From: Sulfuriflexus sp032250955
Lineage (GTDB): Bacteria; Pseudomonadota; Gammaproteobacteria; AKS1
Direction: 5' to 3'
NCBI RefSeq assembly: GCF_032250955.1
Contig: NZ_JAVVES010000012.1
Coordinates: 1 to 53,169 of the forward strand
Length of the DNA stretch: 53,169 bases
Position numbers and translations under genes: made by a program. Positions 8,649-17,660 of the stretch are shown in pieces. The number at the start of each line of letters is the position of its first letter. Positions within the stretch are counted from its first letter, which is position 1. The notes beneath the pieces were generated by a model that was given only the letters and a program-made list of their open reading frames with translations, searched no databases and had not been told where the DNA came from.

Positions 8649-9027
8649 AGCGGTTGACAGCCTGTGCATAGTGACTTTTGCGACGCCTGTATCAAGCCGG
8701 TTCTCTTTGCCGTTGTCAGCGACCTGCACCGGTCGCACTGCCCGTTGTAACGTGAACATTGCAACGGACGTGATCAGTGACGTAAATATTATTCCGGATA
8801 CGCGCGTGCCAACAGGGATAAATTGCGGGCCGTGTGCCCGGCATTCATCTGAGGGTTTAGTGCCCGGAAATTGAGTGAGGAGATTTGGCAGTTGTCTTTT
8901 GCGATGCTAATGTTATTTATAGTAATCCTGAATGCGCGTGATGGAGCCCCCCCCGGGGTTTGCGTAAATATCATCGTATGGTCGTAAATACGTAATCTGC
9001 TATTCGTTTCACATGAAGGATAGGCTT

Positions 9028-10152
9028 ATGATTAATCGCGCAATGAAAATAGAATTTAAACGCCTCTTTAAAGCAATCTTTAAATATTTGTCAAGGCTGT
9101 TGTTTCTCTACCTGGCAGGTGTTGGTCAGATTGCCGTTGCACTGGATGGCTCGTTGGTCGAGTCGCGAAGTGTGTCGGAGAGCCTGGATATTCCGCAGCA
9201 AGCCATTGATACCAACAAAATCCCCAGTTTCACACTGAATGCAAATGCTGATGACAAACCATTACCGGTCTACAGGTTAAAAGAGAATGTGTATTTTCTG
9301 TTTGGTAATATCACAACATTAAATGAACAAAACCGGGGCTGGAATGGCAATGCCGGCTTCATTGTTACTGAAGCCGGTGTGGTCGTTATTGATAGCCTGG
9401 GGTCGCCCGCGCTGGGGCGAAGGTTAATGGCCACTATCCGCGAGATTACTGACAAGCCTATCAAATACCTGATCATTACACACAATCATCCTGACCATGC
9501 CTATGGTGCCAGTGCTTTCCGTGAACTTGATGGAGTTAAAATTATTGCCCATCAGGGTAATATCGAATATAACAATTCGACCACGGCGCAGCGTTCCATC
9601 GAATACAGAAAAAAACTACTGTCTTCGGACATGCACGGCTTCAAGCCCCTGCAGGCCGATATTTATATTAAGTCTGAACCCTTCGGCAAAAAAGAAATCA
9701 CCCTGGCGGGTGCCCGGTTCCATATTTACAATACCGGCAAGCATCATTCTTATGGCGATCTTGTTGTGCACCAGGTCGAGCAGGGTATTTTGTGGATTTC
9801 CGATCTTGCTTTTAATCAGCGCACCACTTATATGGGTGATGGCGACAGCGCACAGATATTAAAGGTGCAGGACTGGCTGAGGCAGACATTTACAGATGTT
9901 GTATTAATGGTGCCCGGGCACGGCAGTGCGCAAACGCCACCCTTTCCCATGCTCGAAAAAACCCGTGATTATGTTACCCGCATGCGTGCTGCCATGCGTC
10001 AGGCAGTTGAAAATGGTGTTGATATGTATGATGCAGTAAAAAATGTGGAATTTGAAGACTGGAAGGATTCACGGCTTTATGAAGAGAATCAACGCGCAAA
10101 TGCCAATTTCGTCTACCAGGAAATGGAAAAAGAGTTTTTTGGTAATTTCTGA
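9028..10152 (+). CDS. Exported metallo-beta-lactamase-fold hydrolase
   Basis: About 374 residues. ATG 9028 is preferred over 9013 because AAGGA lies at 9015-9019 with good spacing. An N-terminal hydrophobic segment (LSRLLFLYLAGVGQIAVA) suggests export. Metal ligands of the MBL fold are visible: THNHPDHAYG (HxHxDH), a later His in GKHHSYGDL, Asp in ISDLAF, and His in VPGHG. The exported type resembles SoxH and quinoprotein-relay zinc hydrolases, but no sox or PQQ gene is nearby, so the substrate is unknown. It stands alone, with 390 bases of non-coding DNA before it. Confidence 0.8.
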   Translation: MINRAMKIEFKRLFKAIFKYLSRLLFLYLAGVGQIAVALDGSLVESRSVSESLDIPQQAIDTNKIPSFTLNANADDKPLPVYRLKENVYFLFGNITTLNEQNRGWNGNAGFIVTEAGVVVIDSLGSPALGRRLMATIREITDKPIKYLIITHNHPDHAYGASAFRELDGVKIIAHQGNIEYNNSTTAQRSIEYRKKLLSSDMHGFKPLQADIYIKSEPFGKKEITLAGARFHIYNTGKHHSYGDLVVHQVEQGILWISDLAFNQRTTYMGDGDSAQILKVQDWLRQTFTDVVLMVPGHGSAQTPPFPMLEKTRDYVTRMRAAMRQAVENGVDMYDAVKNVEFEDWKDSRLYEENQRANANFVYQEMEKEFFGNF

Positions 10153-10408
10153 TGAGGACAGAGGTTGCAGAATGACCGCCTGTTTCGCAGGATGGTCTCC
10201 CGTGCCTTTAGAGCAGCCTTTCAGGCTGGGGATAGTGCCTATATCAAAATAATGCCTGCACGGTACAGACTTGTTTCTGAAGAAAATGCGGTGGCAAATA
10301 ACCCCGGCATATGCCGGCGCAGATGATGAAAGGTGTCAGGTTTTGATTGCTTACATGGCAAGAGAATAACGACACCTTTTGCCTGGTGAATATTGACAGG
10401 AGGTAGCC

Positions 10409-10633
10409 GTGCTGCTCACAGAAAGAAAGACTGGCCATATGGTAGAAGTGCTTAGCTGGATCGATTTAATCAATCTGAACAGGGACGAAGTCGTTGGACG
10501 TTACCAGGAAGGCGAGGAGGTTCAGGACCCCATGCGGTTCAGGAAAAAAGATTTGATTTTCCTGTCCGGCGAAGCACTGCCACAGTGCTGGACAGACCCG
10601 CACTATCGTGATGCCGATTTAGCACGAAAATAA
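10409..10633 (+). CDS. Small hypothetical protein, GTG start
   Basis: 74 residues. The GTG at 10409 has a perfect AGGAGG at 10398-10403, which is good evidence for translation. The protein is soluble, acidic and basic mixed, with no signal peptide or membrane segment (VEVLSWIDLINLNRDEVVGRYQEGEEVQDPMRFRKKDLIF). I do not recognise a family. It is convergent with the GspE-type gene and follows the MBL hydrolase after 256 bases without a clear gene. Confidence 0.6.
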   Translation: MLLTERKTGHMVEVLSWIDLINLNRDEVVGRYQEGEEVQDPMRFRKKDLIFLSGEALPQCWTDPHYRDADLARK

Positions 10634-10712
10634 TCAAGAGAAAACAAGGAAGCTGTTCCCCCGGGGGGATGTTTGTTCGCAAGGGTCAAAGCGACCTGGG
10701 TGGTACGGAAAA

Positions 10713-12536
10713 TTACTCCAGCCTGATCGCAAATACTTCTTCGAGCGTGGTGATGCCGCACCGTGCGAGTTCAATACCGTTCTCGGTCAGGGTTTGCATG
10801 CCTTGCTTAATGGCGAGTTTGCGTAACTGGTCTTCCGGCGCGTGTTTATTAATCAGCTCTATCATCTCAGGTGAGATCATTAATAACTCGACAATGGTCG
10901 TGCGGCCGTGAAAGCCGCTGTTGTTACAGGTGACGCAGCCCTTGCCGTGATAGAAGACCTCGTTTTTCCTGATTTTCAGCAGCCTGTAGACATCAGGTGC
11001 AATGTCTTTTGCTTCTTCCCTGCAGTCGGGACAGATTTTTCTGACCAGGCGTTGGGCGACGACGCCGAGCACTGTTGAGGAAACAAGATACGGCTCGATG
11101 CCCATTTCAGTCAGACGCGTGATAGTACTGGGTGCATCATTGGTATGCAGCGTACTAAAAACCAGGTGGCCGGTGAGGGCGGATTTGATGGCAATATGAG
11201 CCGTTTCCAGGTCGCGGATTTCACCAATCATGATGACATCCGGATCATGGCGAAGGATATGGCGTAAGGCTTCAGCAAAGGTGTAATCAATGATATTGCT
11301 GATCTGTATCTGGTCGACATCGTCCATATCATATTCAACCGGGTCTTCCACGGTAACGATATGAGGCCCGCGCTTCTTGACCTCGTTCAGCGCAGCATAG
11401 AGCGTGGTTGACTTGCCTGAGCCGGTTGGCCCGGTGACGAGTATCATGCCATGGTTATGAGTTATCAGTTCCCTGAATTTTTCGAGATCGTTTTCCAGAA
11501 AGCCGAGTTCAGGCATGGGGCGCATGCCGACTTCTTTATCGAGGATGCGGATTACTGCGCTCTCACCCTTGATGCTCGGCATGATCGAAATGCGAAAATC
11601 AATATTATTGTTCTGATGCACAATGCGCGCGTGCCCATCTTGTGGCCGTCGGCGTTCGGCAATATCCATATTGCCAATGATCTTGATGCGGGCAACCAGT
11701 GGCATTAGCAGGGGCTTCTTGAGGCTGCGCGAGTACTGTAATACACCATCAACCCGGTACAGAATATCAGCCTGTTCCTTGCCCGGCCTGATGTGAATAT
11801 CTGATGCCCCTCGCAGTACCCCCTGCAGAATGATGTTATTTAACAGGCGAACAACGGGTTTCTTGCTGGCTTCATACTCAATGGAATTTACTGACCTGTG
11901 TATGTCATCCGGCGTGACCTGTTCATCATCAATTTCCTGAATGATTTGTGCTTCACCGATTTTTCCATAGTAGGTCCCAAGCGCCTGGTTGAGTTCTTCA
12001 TGTGTGGCGATGACAGGCTCGATCCGGTGGTTACTGTGAAACTGGAGTATTTCAATGGTCTTCAGATCGAGCGGATTTTCCATGGCGACAATAAGTTTAT
12101 TATTAATAATCGCCAAAGGCATGACAGTGTAGACCAAAGCAATATCCGGAGATATTTCCGCCATTACCTCGGGTAACGGGACATGATGCTTGATAGAAAC
12201 GCGGGGTATACCGAGTTTTCGCGCCATGGCGATATGAATATCGCTTTCTTTCACCAGTTTCATCTGCACCAGCAATTGCCCAAGTTGAATACCGGGTTGG
12301 CGCTGCTGCTTTTCGAGTGCGCTGTCGAGGTCTGACTGCACCAGAAGGCCTTCTTCAATCAGCGCTTCACCAAGATGCAGTTCATGCAATGGCCGGCTAG
12401 ACCAGAGCACCTTTACAAGGTCATCTACAGAGTGAATATCAGTCGAGATATCAGCCGTTTGCCCGACTGGTAATGATCCGGTTTGCATTGAACTAGCCCC
12501 ACATTGACATTGATGGAATTCCGCTTCCCCACTCAT
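10713..12536 (-). CDS. GspE/PilB-family secretion or pilus assembly ATPase
   Basis: 607 residues. An N-terminal MshEN-type region (residues about 50-200, with LGEALIEEGLLVQSDLDSALEKQ and LGQLLVQMKLV) resembles known c-di-GMP-binding modules. The ATPase core has Walker A GPTGSGKST near residue 369, the Asp box VTVEDPVEYD, Walker B DPDVIMIGEIRD and the His box. A zinc-binding tetracysteine region has CPDC near 501 and CVTC near 533. These hexameric ATPases drive type IV pilus extension or type II secretion. No gspF, pilC, pilin or secretin gene is in the window, so it is an orphan here. An internal ATG at 12488 with GTGGGG upstream is an alternative start. Confidence 0.9.
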   Translation of the reverse strand: MSGEAEFHQCQCGASSMQTGSLPVGQTADISTDIHSVDDLVKVLWSSRPLHELHLGEALIEEGLLVQSDLDSALEKQQRQPGIQLGQLLVQMKLVKESDIHIAMARKLGIPRVSIKHHVPLPEVMAEISPDIALVYTVMPLAIINNKLIVAMENPLDLKTIEILQFHSNHRIEPVIATHEELNQALGTYYGKIGEAQIIQEIDDEQVTPDDIHRSVNSIEYEASKKPVVRLLNNIILQGVLRGASDIHIRPGKEQADILYRVDGVLQYSRSLKKPLLMPLVARIKIIGNMDIAERRRPQDGHARIVHQNNNIDFRISIMPSIKGESAVIRILDKEVGMRPMPELGFLENDLEKFRELITHNHGMILVTGPTGSGKSTTLYAALNEVKKRGPHIVTVEDPVEYDMDDVDQIQISNIIDYTFAEALRHILRHDPDVIMIGEIRDLETAHIAIKSALTGHLVFSTLHTNDAPSTITRLTEMGIEPYLVSSTVLGVVAQRLVRKICPDCREEAKDIAPDVYRLLKIRKNEVFYHGKGCVTCNNSGFHGRTTIVELLMISPEMIELINKHAPEDQLRKLAIKQGMQTLTENGIELARCGITTLEEVFAIRLE

Positions 12537-12786
12537 TTCCCACTTTCTAATTATAGACGAATTTCAATCACTTGTACTTATTGGCATCAAATATCCCCGG
12601 GAGCATGAGTTTTTTTTTATTATTCGGGTTATTGTCTGTTTTCAGAGTATCATGGCGTTACTCACCGGAAAGCTTTCGCTCGCTGAAATGGCCGTCAGGC
12701 AAATAATATAGGAGATTTACTGATAGCTATGCCTGTAGTTTTCATAGATATAATAATGACAGTGTTTTGCTTATTCAGGTAAGGAA

Positions 12787-12879
12787 ATGGCAGAGCAATG
12801 GTTTAACAAGCTTCTGGATACTGATACTGGAAAGATAACCGGGATGGTTAAAAGCATTGCTTCATCGTCTTCTGTATGA
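12787..12879 (+). CDS. Possible 30-residue small protein
   Basis: A short frame, MAEQWFNKLLDTDTGK..., starts at an ATG 12787 preceded by AGGTAAGGA, a fair ribosome site. It lies in the 389-base gap between the GspE-type ATPase and the methyltransferase and ends 46 bases before the latter. It has no recognisable domain. The ribosome site is the only support, so chance is a real alternative. The rest of the gap (12537-12786) is AT-rich and shows no gene. Confidence 0.25.
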   Translation: MAEQWFNKLLDTDTGKITGMVKSIASSSSV

Positions 12880-12925
12880 CCGCCTGATAATTTAACCGAC
12901 ATAATATCAACTCGGGAATGAACGG

Positions 12926-13519
12926 ATGTCAAAGAAAAAAGCAATTAACCACTTGAATCATCGCCGCTTTGCCTTCATCCAGGAGTTTTTGAAACACCCC
13001 CTTCAGATTGGTTCGATTATTCCCAGTTCCCGTTTTCTGGAGCAACGCATTGTGAAGGCCGCTGACATCGCTTCAGCCGATGTGGTGGTTGAACTTGGCC
13101 CCGGTACGGGCGGTACCACCCGTGCCTTATTACGTGCCATGCCCGCACATGCCAGGCTTTTGTGTATTGAACTTAATCCCAGTTTTCATGCCCTGTTAGG
13201 CCGCATTAATGATGAACGCCTCATCACCCACCTCGGTAGCGCACGCGATCTCAGGAAAATCCTTGCCATGTACAACCTGGATGCGCCCAATGTCGTTGTT
13301 TCCGGCATTCCTTTTTCGACCATGAGTCATAGTGCAGGAACGGAAATAATTGAAACAATCTCATCCGTACTGGCGCCGAAAGGTCGTTTCGTGGCATATC
13401 AGGCGCGAGATCGAGTCGCTATCCTGTGTCGTCCCATCCTGGGCACCGGGCAGTCCGTAACGGAGCTCCTTAACATCCCGCCAATGCGTATTTACCAGTG
13501 GCAGAAGCACTTTGCTTGA
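12926..13519 (+). CDS. Class I SAM-dependent methyltransferase (phospholipid N-methyltransferase-like)
   Basis: 197 residues. The SAM-binding motif I is VVELGPGTGGTTRALL (residues about 52-67), with an acidic residue at the end of strand 2 (LLCIELNPSF). The N-terminal segment FIQEFLKHPLQIGSIIPSSRFL and motif VVVSGIPFS are as in the PmtA/rRNA-dimethylase-like branch that methylates phosphatidylethanolamine. The exact substrate is not proven. The gene is monocistronic and followed by 530 bases without a convincing gene. Confidence 0.7.
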   Translation: MSKKKAINHLNHRRFAFIQEFLKHPLQIGSIIPSSRFLEQRIVKAADIASADVVVELGPGTGGTTRALLRAMPAHARLLCIELNPSFHALLGRINDERLITHLGSARDLRKILAMYNLDAPNVVVSGIPFSTMSHSAGTEIIETISSVLAPKGRFVAYQARDRVAILCRPILGTGQSVTELLNIPPMRIYQWQKHFA

Positions 13520-14051
13520 CGGTGTTGTGTGTCTTTAAGTATTTCTACGACTTAACCATGGCGTAGCCTGGCCGTATCATGGAGGTAATCAGGAATTATG
13601 CACTCAGGATGAGTGAGTGATAGGTAGTGACATAAACAGAAAACGGATCGTGGTCAAAGGCTGCTACTGTTTTTGTATACGTTGCTCCACGCTGTCCAAT
13701 GGATATGCCTGGGGTGAGGACACAAGGATTGCGTCGGGACGGCGATAAACTTGCCATCCTGCTGTGTGAGCAGCTATCTCTCCCCGGGTATGGGCCACTT
13801 ACAATGACAGCGTTTGTCTTGCAGATAAATGGCTGGAATGACGCAAGCTTTATCAGTGCCGGAGCAGCCAGGTTGTAAAACCGCATAAGCAGTTCGGAAA
13901 GAGTCCCCCTGTTTTATCTGGCGTTCCCTTGATCGCTTTGCCAGAACCAAACAGGTCAGGTACAGACCAACTATACAGGGGCTGCGGCTTTCTGCCCGCT
14001 GAATTTAAAATGTGCCGCCGCTCCAGCCCTGCATGTAGTGCGAGCATTACC
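13520..14051. other. Gene-poor intergenic stretch
   Basis: 532 bases between the methyltransferase and DUF4124 gene 2. Frames on the minus strand (13596-13886 and 13853-14224) lack a ribosome site, a recognisable domain or a plausible composition, and the second overlaps the DUF4124 gene in another frame. I see no tRNA, no strong hairpin with T-run and no repeat. Confidence 0.5.
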
Positions 14052-14516
14052 TTATTTGCAGTATTTCTTGATAGCGTCGTTGGCCTGCTTGATCTTTTCC
14101 TGGCGTTGCTCTTCCGGTAGCAAGGTGGCATTACCGTCCTTGTCGATACTGCGGATCCGCGCATGGGTCTGCAGGAATGCCAGATTTTTTCGGGCCTTGT
14201 CACACTTTTGGGCCTTTTCGGCACGTTCGGCGGCCTGTTTATCCGCTTCCGCCTGATTCCTGGCAGAATCCTCCCGGCGCTGCTTGAAGGCCTCGAGGCG
14301 TTTTTGCATCTCGGTCTGCGCCTGTTGCGGGTCCACGGCGGGTTTCGGTGCCGGCTTTACATCACTGAAGTCGCCCTTCGGCGGCGGGGTCTGGGTGTAC
14401 TGGGTGACGCCGTTCTCATCTACCCACTTATAGAACTTGGCCATCGCCGGGTTGGCCAGGCAGAGCAGGCCGGCGAAGAGGGCGGCGGCGATAGCGCCAG
14501 ACAACTTGTTATTCAT
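14052..14516 (-). CDS. DUF4124-domain exported protein (paralogue 2)
   Basis: 154 residues. A signal peptide ends at NPAMA, then comes the DUF4124 segment KFYKWVDENGVTQYTQTPPPKG. A Pro/Lys linker and a long charged, probably coiled-coil helix follow (residues about 65-150, with EMQKRLEAFKQRREDSARNQAEADKQAAERAEKAQKC). Two or three C-terminal cysteines are present. AGGAGAC stands before the ATG. The YTQTPPP core is shared with the gene at 8364-8636, including a DNA match of about 19 bases (GCGGCGGGGTCTGGGTGTA). The function of the family is unknown. Confidence 0.8.
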   Translation of the reverse strand: MNNKLSGAIAAALFAGLLCLANPAMAKFYKWVDENGVTQYTQTPPPKGDFSDVKPAPKPAVDPQQAQTEMQKRLEAFKQRREDSARNQAEADKQAAERAEKAQKCDKARKNLAFLQTHARIRSIDKDGNATLLPEEQRQEKIKQANDAIKKYCK

Positions 14517-14576
14517 GCTTATGTCTCCTGTCCTGATATTGCTTAACTATAGCGCGAAAGTGCAAAAGGCGTTAGT

Positions 14577-14602
14577 GACGTCGTGCAGGTTTTTGCGACG
14601 TC
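14577..14602. promoter_or_regulatory. GACGTCG inverted repeat upstream of DUF4124 gene 2
   Basis: GACGTCG (14577-14583) and CGACGTC (14596-14602) form a 7-bp inverted repeat about 60 bases upstream of the DUF4124 gene 2 start on the minus strand. The flank AGTGAC...TTTTGCGACG also occurs upstream of DUF4124 gene 1 near 8668-8686, which hints at a shared operator. The rest of the 348-base gap up to 14864 has no convincing gene. Confidence 0.3.
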
Positions 14603-14864
14603 GTATAGGGATTATCTATATTGAAAGTCTTGCCTCAGGCGCAGAAACTCGGAAAGACTGATGAGCATGACAAAACCACCTTCAAGGTATTACATCAAGA
14701 CGTAACCCAAGTTTTGCCGTTGCCGGCTGTGTCACGAGCATTTCTATGCAGAGATAATAGCGGCAGCGCGCCTGGCGCACCCGGGTTGGAAGATAACAGC
14801 CTGCTTTTGTCCTGATTAGCCCGCACAGAGGCGCTCTGACGAGTAAGCGTAAGGAAGATTATCA

Positions 14865-15152
14865 ATGACTACACCTCACGAACAATTGAAAAGAGCCGTC
14901 ATGATTCTGGATGGAGAGGGTGACATGCGTGATCGGCTCGCCAGCGCCTATCGCTCGGAAGTACAGTATATAGGGCCGGAAGGGCTAAACGAGGAAACGC
15001 TTTACATCCTGGAGTCCATTAACGACGAGCTGACCCGGGTAGATGCAGCGGGCGATAAGGATACGATGGACATGTCGGTGGCGGCCATGACGGATGACGC
15101 CGTGTCTGAACTGGCAGAGCAGATCCGCAATCTTTTTGAGTTATCACGCTGA
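14865..15152 (+). CDS. Hypothetical small acidic helical protein
   Basis: 95 residues with AAGGAAG before the ATG. It is acidic and predicted helical (ILDGEGDMRDRLASAYRSEV, LYILESINDELTRVDAAGDKD, DAVSELAEQIRNLFELSR), with no signal peptide or membrane segment. I do not recognise a family. It lies 266 bases before ilvI on the same strand. Its composition matches coding DNA of the neighbourhood, so I take it as real. Confidence 0.6.
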   Translation: MTTPHEQLKRAVMILDGEGDMRDRLASAYRSEVQYIGPEGLNEETLYILESINDELTRVDAAGDKDTMDMSVAAMTDDAVSELAEQIRNLFELSR

Positions 15153-15232
15153 ACTCGCCATCGGCCAGGCGCGGGCCAGCCACGTTTTCCGCTGACAAAT
15201 CTGCCGAAAGCCCCGCTTTTTCAATGATATGC

Positions 15233-15261
15233 TTGACCCGGCGGCGCATTATAAGTATTTT
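15233..15261 (+). promoter_or_regulatory. Candidate sigma-70 promoter for ilvI
   Basis: TTGACC (15233-15238), a 17-base spacer and TATTTT (15256-15261) would start transcription near 15268, leaving an untranslated leader of about 150 bases before the GTG of ilvI. The leader contains short complementary pieces (CCCGT near 15318 with ACGGG near 15358) but no clear terminator. Spacing is ideal; the -10 match is weak. Confidence 0.35.
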
Positions 15262-15418
15262 CTCATATTGGTTTGGCGTATGTGAAATGCCCTGATTTCG
15301 GGCAAGTCTTCAGCCTCCCGTACTGTTTTCGCTGGTGGTAATTTTATCCGAGCGGTGACGGGCTATTAGCGCTTCTCTATATGCTTGTTAAATAAGAATT
15401 TAATCGGAGATTCAAGAC

Positions 15419-17131
15419 GTGGAACTAAATGGTGCCGAAATCCTGACCCATTTCCTGAAGGACGAGGGCGTGGAATACGTCTTCGGCTATCCGGGTGGGG
15501 CGGTACTCTATATATACGACGAACTGTTTAAACAGAACGACGTCAAGCACATCCTGGTGCGCCACGAGCAGGGGGCGACGCATGCTGCCGATGGCTACGC
15601 CCGCTCCACGGGTAAGCCCGGCGTCGTGCTGGTGACTTCCGGTCCGGGTGCCACCAATGCCGTGACCGGTATCGCTACTGCCTACATGGATTCGATTCCC
15701 ATGGTTGTGATCACCGGCCAGGTACCGACCCACGCGATTGGCTCCGACGCCTTTCAGGAAGTGGACGCGGTGGGCATCACGCGTCCTTGCGTCAAGCACA
15801 ACTTCCTCGTCAAAGATGTCAAGGATCTGGCGATCACCCTGAAAAAGGCCTTTTACGTGGCGACCACCGGCCGCCCCGGCCCGGTGGTGGTGGATATTCC
15901 GAAAGATGTCACCATGGCGAAAGCCGACTACGTGTACCCGGAACAGATCGAGATGCGTTCCTATAATCCTGTTGTGGTAGGGCACCCCGGTCAGATCAAA
16001 AAGGCCGCTGAACTGCTTATAAACGCGAAACGGCCGATGATTTATTCCGGCGGCGGCGTGGTGCTTGGTAATGGCTCCAAGGAGCTGATTGACTTCACCC
16101 ATCTGCTCGGCGCACCGATCACGAATACCCTGATGGGTCTCGGTGCCTATCCGGCGACTGACCAGCAGTTTGTCGGCATGCTGGGCATGCACGGTACCTA
16201 CGAGGCCAATATGGCCATGCACGAGTGCGATGTGCTCGTGGCAGTGGGCGCGCGCTTCGATGACCGCGTGGTGGGCAAGATTGAGCAGTTTTGTCCGGAT
16301 GCGACGATTATCCATATCGACATCGACCCTGCCTCTATCTCGAAGAGCGTGGTGGTGGATGTGCCCATCGTCGGTGACGTGGCGAACGTACTGAAGGACA
16401 TGACCACCATCATGCGTGACAGCAGTCTCAAACAGGACAAGAAGGCGCTCAAGAGGTGGTGGCAGAAGATTGATGCCTGGCGGGCGGTAGATTGCCTGAG
16501 CTATGATCGTCACAGTGCGTTGATCAAGCCTCAGTATGCGATAGAAAAGCTTTACGAAATCACCGCAGGCGATGCCTATATCACCTCTGACGTCGGCCAG
16601 CACCAGATGTGGGCGGCACAATTCTACAAGTTCGATAAGCCGCGACGCTGGATAAATTCCGGTGGCCTCGGCACGATGGGCTTTGGCATGCCGGCAGCGC
16701 TGGGCGTTCAGCTGGCGCATCCGGATGCGACGGTGGCCTGTGTGACCGGTGACGCGAGTATCCAGATGTGTATCCAGGAGCTGGGAACAGCCTTGCAATA
16801 TAATACACCGATAAAGATCATCAGCCTGAATAACCGCTATATGGGGATGGTGCGTCAGTGGCAGGAATTTTTCTATGATTCGCGTTATTCGCACTCTTAC
16901 ATGGAGACGATCCCCGACTTCGTCAAACTGACCGAGGCCTATGGGCACGTCGGTATGCGGATCGAAAAACCGGCTGACCTGGAAGACGCGATGAAAGAAG
17001 CCTTCGCCATGCGAGACCGCCTGGTGTTCATGGATATCGTTACCGATCAGGCTGAAAACGTCTATCCGATGATTGCCGCCGGCAAGGGTCAGCATGAGAT
17101 GCACCTTTCACCAGAGAGGGATTTGGCCTGA
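15419..17131 (+). CDS. ilvI: Acetolactate synthase, large (catalytic) subunit
   Basis: 570 residues from a GTG start with CGGAG 9 bases upstream. The N-terminus LNGAEILTHFLKDEGVEYVFGYPGGAVL is typical, with the catalytic glutamate of the ThDP site in LVRHEQGATHAADGYAR. The ThDP/Mg2+ motif GDASIQMCIQELGTALQYNTPIKIISLNN is near the C-terminus. With the regulatory subunit it condenses two pyruvates to acetolactate, or pyruvate with 2-oxobutyrate, the first common step of valine, leucine and isoleucine synthesis. The stop TGA overlaps the ilvH ATG by one base, so the subunits are translationally coupled. Confidence 0.97.
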   Translation: MELNGAEILTHFLKDEGVEYVFGYPGGAVLYIYDELFKQNDVKHILVRHEQGATHAADGYARSTGKPGVVLVTSGPGATNAVTGIATAYMDSIPMVVITGQVPTHAIGSDAFQEVDAVGITRPCVKHNFLVKDVKDLAITLKKAFYVATTGRPGPVVVDIPKDVTMAKADYVYPEQIEMRSYNPVVVGHPGQIKKAAELLINAKRPMIYSGGGVVLGNGSKELIDFTHLLGAPITNTLMGLGAYPATDQQFVGMLGMHGTYEANMAMHECDVLVAVGARFDDRVVGKIEQFCPDATIIHIDIDPASISKSVVVDVPIVGDVANVLKDMTTIMRDSSLKQDKKALKRWWQKIDAWRAVDCLSYDRHSALIKPQYAIEKLYEITAGDAYITSDVGQHQMWAAQFYKFDKPRRWINSGGLGTMGFGMPAALGVQLAHPDATVACVTGDASIQMCIQELGTALQYNTPIKIISLNNRYMGMVRQWQEFFYDSRYSHSYMETIPDFVKLTEAYGHVGMRIEKPADLEDAMKEAFAMRDRLVFMDIVTDQAENVYPMIAAGKGQHEMHLSPERDLA

Positions 17132-17625
17132 TGCGACATATTGTTTCTATCTTGCTGGAAAATGAAGCGGGTGCCCTGTCCCGCGTGGCGGGGCTGTTTT
17201 CCGCCCGTGGTTATAACATCGAATCACTGACGGTGGCGCCAACTGAAGACCCATCGTTGTCACGTATGACGCTGGTCACCAGTGGCTCGGATCAGATCAT
17301 CGAACAGATTATCAAGCAGCTGAACAAGCTGGTGGATGTGGTAAAACTGATCGACCTGGCCGAAGGCCCGCACATCGAGCGGGAAATGATGCTCATCAAG
17401 GTACGCGCCGAGGGCAACGATGTTCGTGAGGAGGTCAAGCGCCTGATCGATATCTTCCGTGGTCACATTATTGATGTCACAGACAGTAGCTACACCCTGG
17501 AACTGACCGGTCCGGGTGAGAAGCTGGATGCCCTTATCCAGGCACTGGCCGGTACGACAATTCTTGAAACAGTACGCTCTGGTATATCGGGTATTGCGCG
17601 TGGTACCAAGAGCTTGCACATTTAA
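17131..17625 (+). CDS. ilvH: Acetolactate synthase, small regulatory subunit
   Basis: 164 residues, the normal length. The N-terminal ACT domain (HIVSILLENEAGALSRVAGLFSARGYNIESLTVAPTED) binds the feedback inhibitor valine, and the C-terminal ALS_ss_C domain follows. It activates the catalytic subunit. Its start overlaps the ilvI stop, and ilvC starts 35 bases after its own stop. Confidence 0.97.
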   Translation: MRHIVSILLENEAGALSRVAGLFSARGYNIESLTVAPTEDPSLSRMTLVTSGSDQIIEQIIKQLNKLVDVVKLIDLAEGPHIEREMMLIKVRAEGNDVREEVKRLIDIFRGHIIDVTDSSYTLELTGPGEKLDALIQALAGTTILETVRSGISGIARGTKSLHI

Positions 17626-17660
17626 CAGATTTATTTTTTACGTTATTGATTGAGGACGCC

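Noticed and set aside
13596..14224. Two minus-strand frames of 96 and 123 codons
   Set aside because: No ribosome site or domain; the second overlaps DUF4124 gene 2 out of frame.
15224..15295. 23-codon frame with Ile codons upstream of ilvI as possible ilv leader peptide
   Set aside because: No ribosome site, Ile codons not near a terminator hairpin, and the best promoter candidate starts inside it.
15425..17104. 559-codon open frame antisense to ilvI
   Set aside because: It mirrors the strongly coding ilvI frame; the translation is His/Arg/Asp-rich with no domain, as expected for the shadow of a GC-biased gene.
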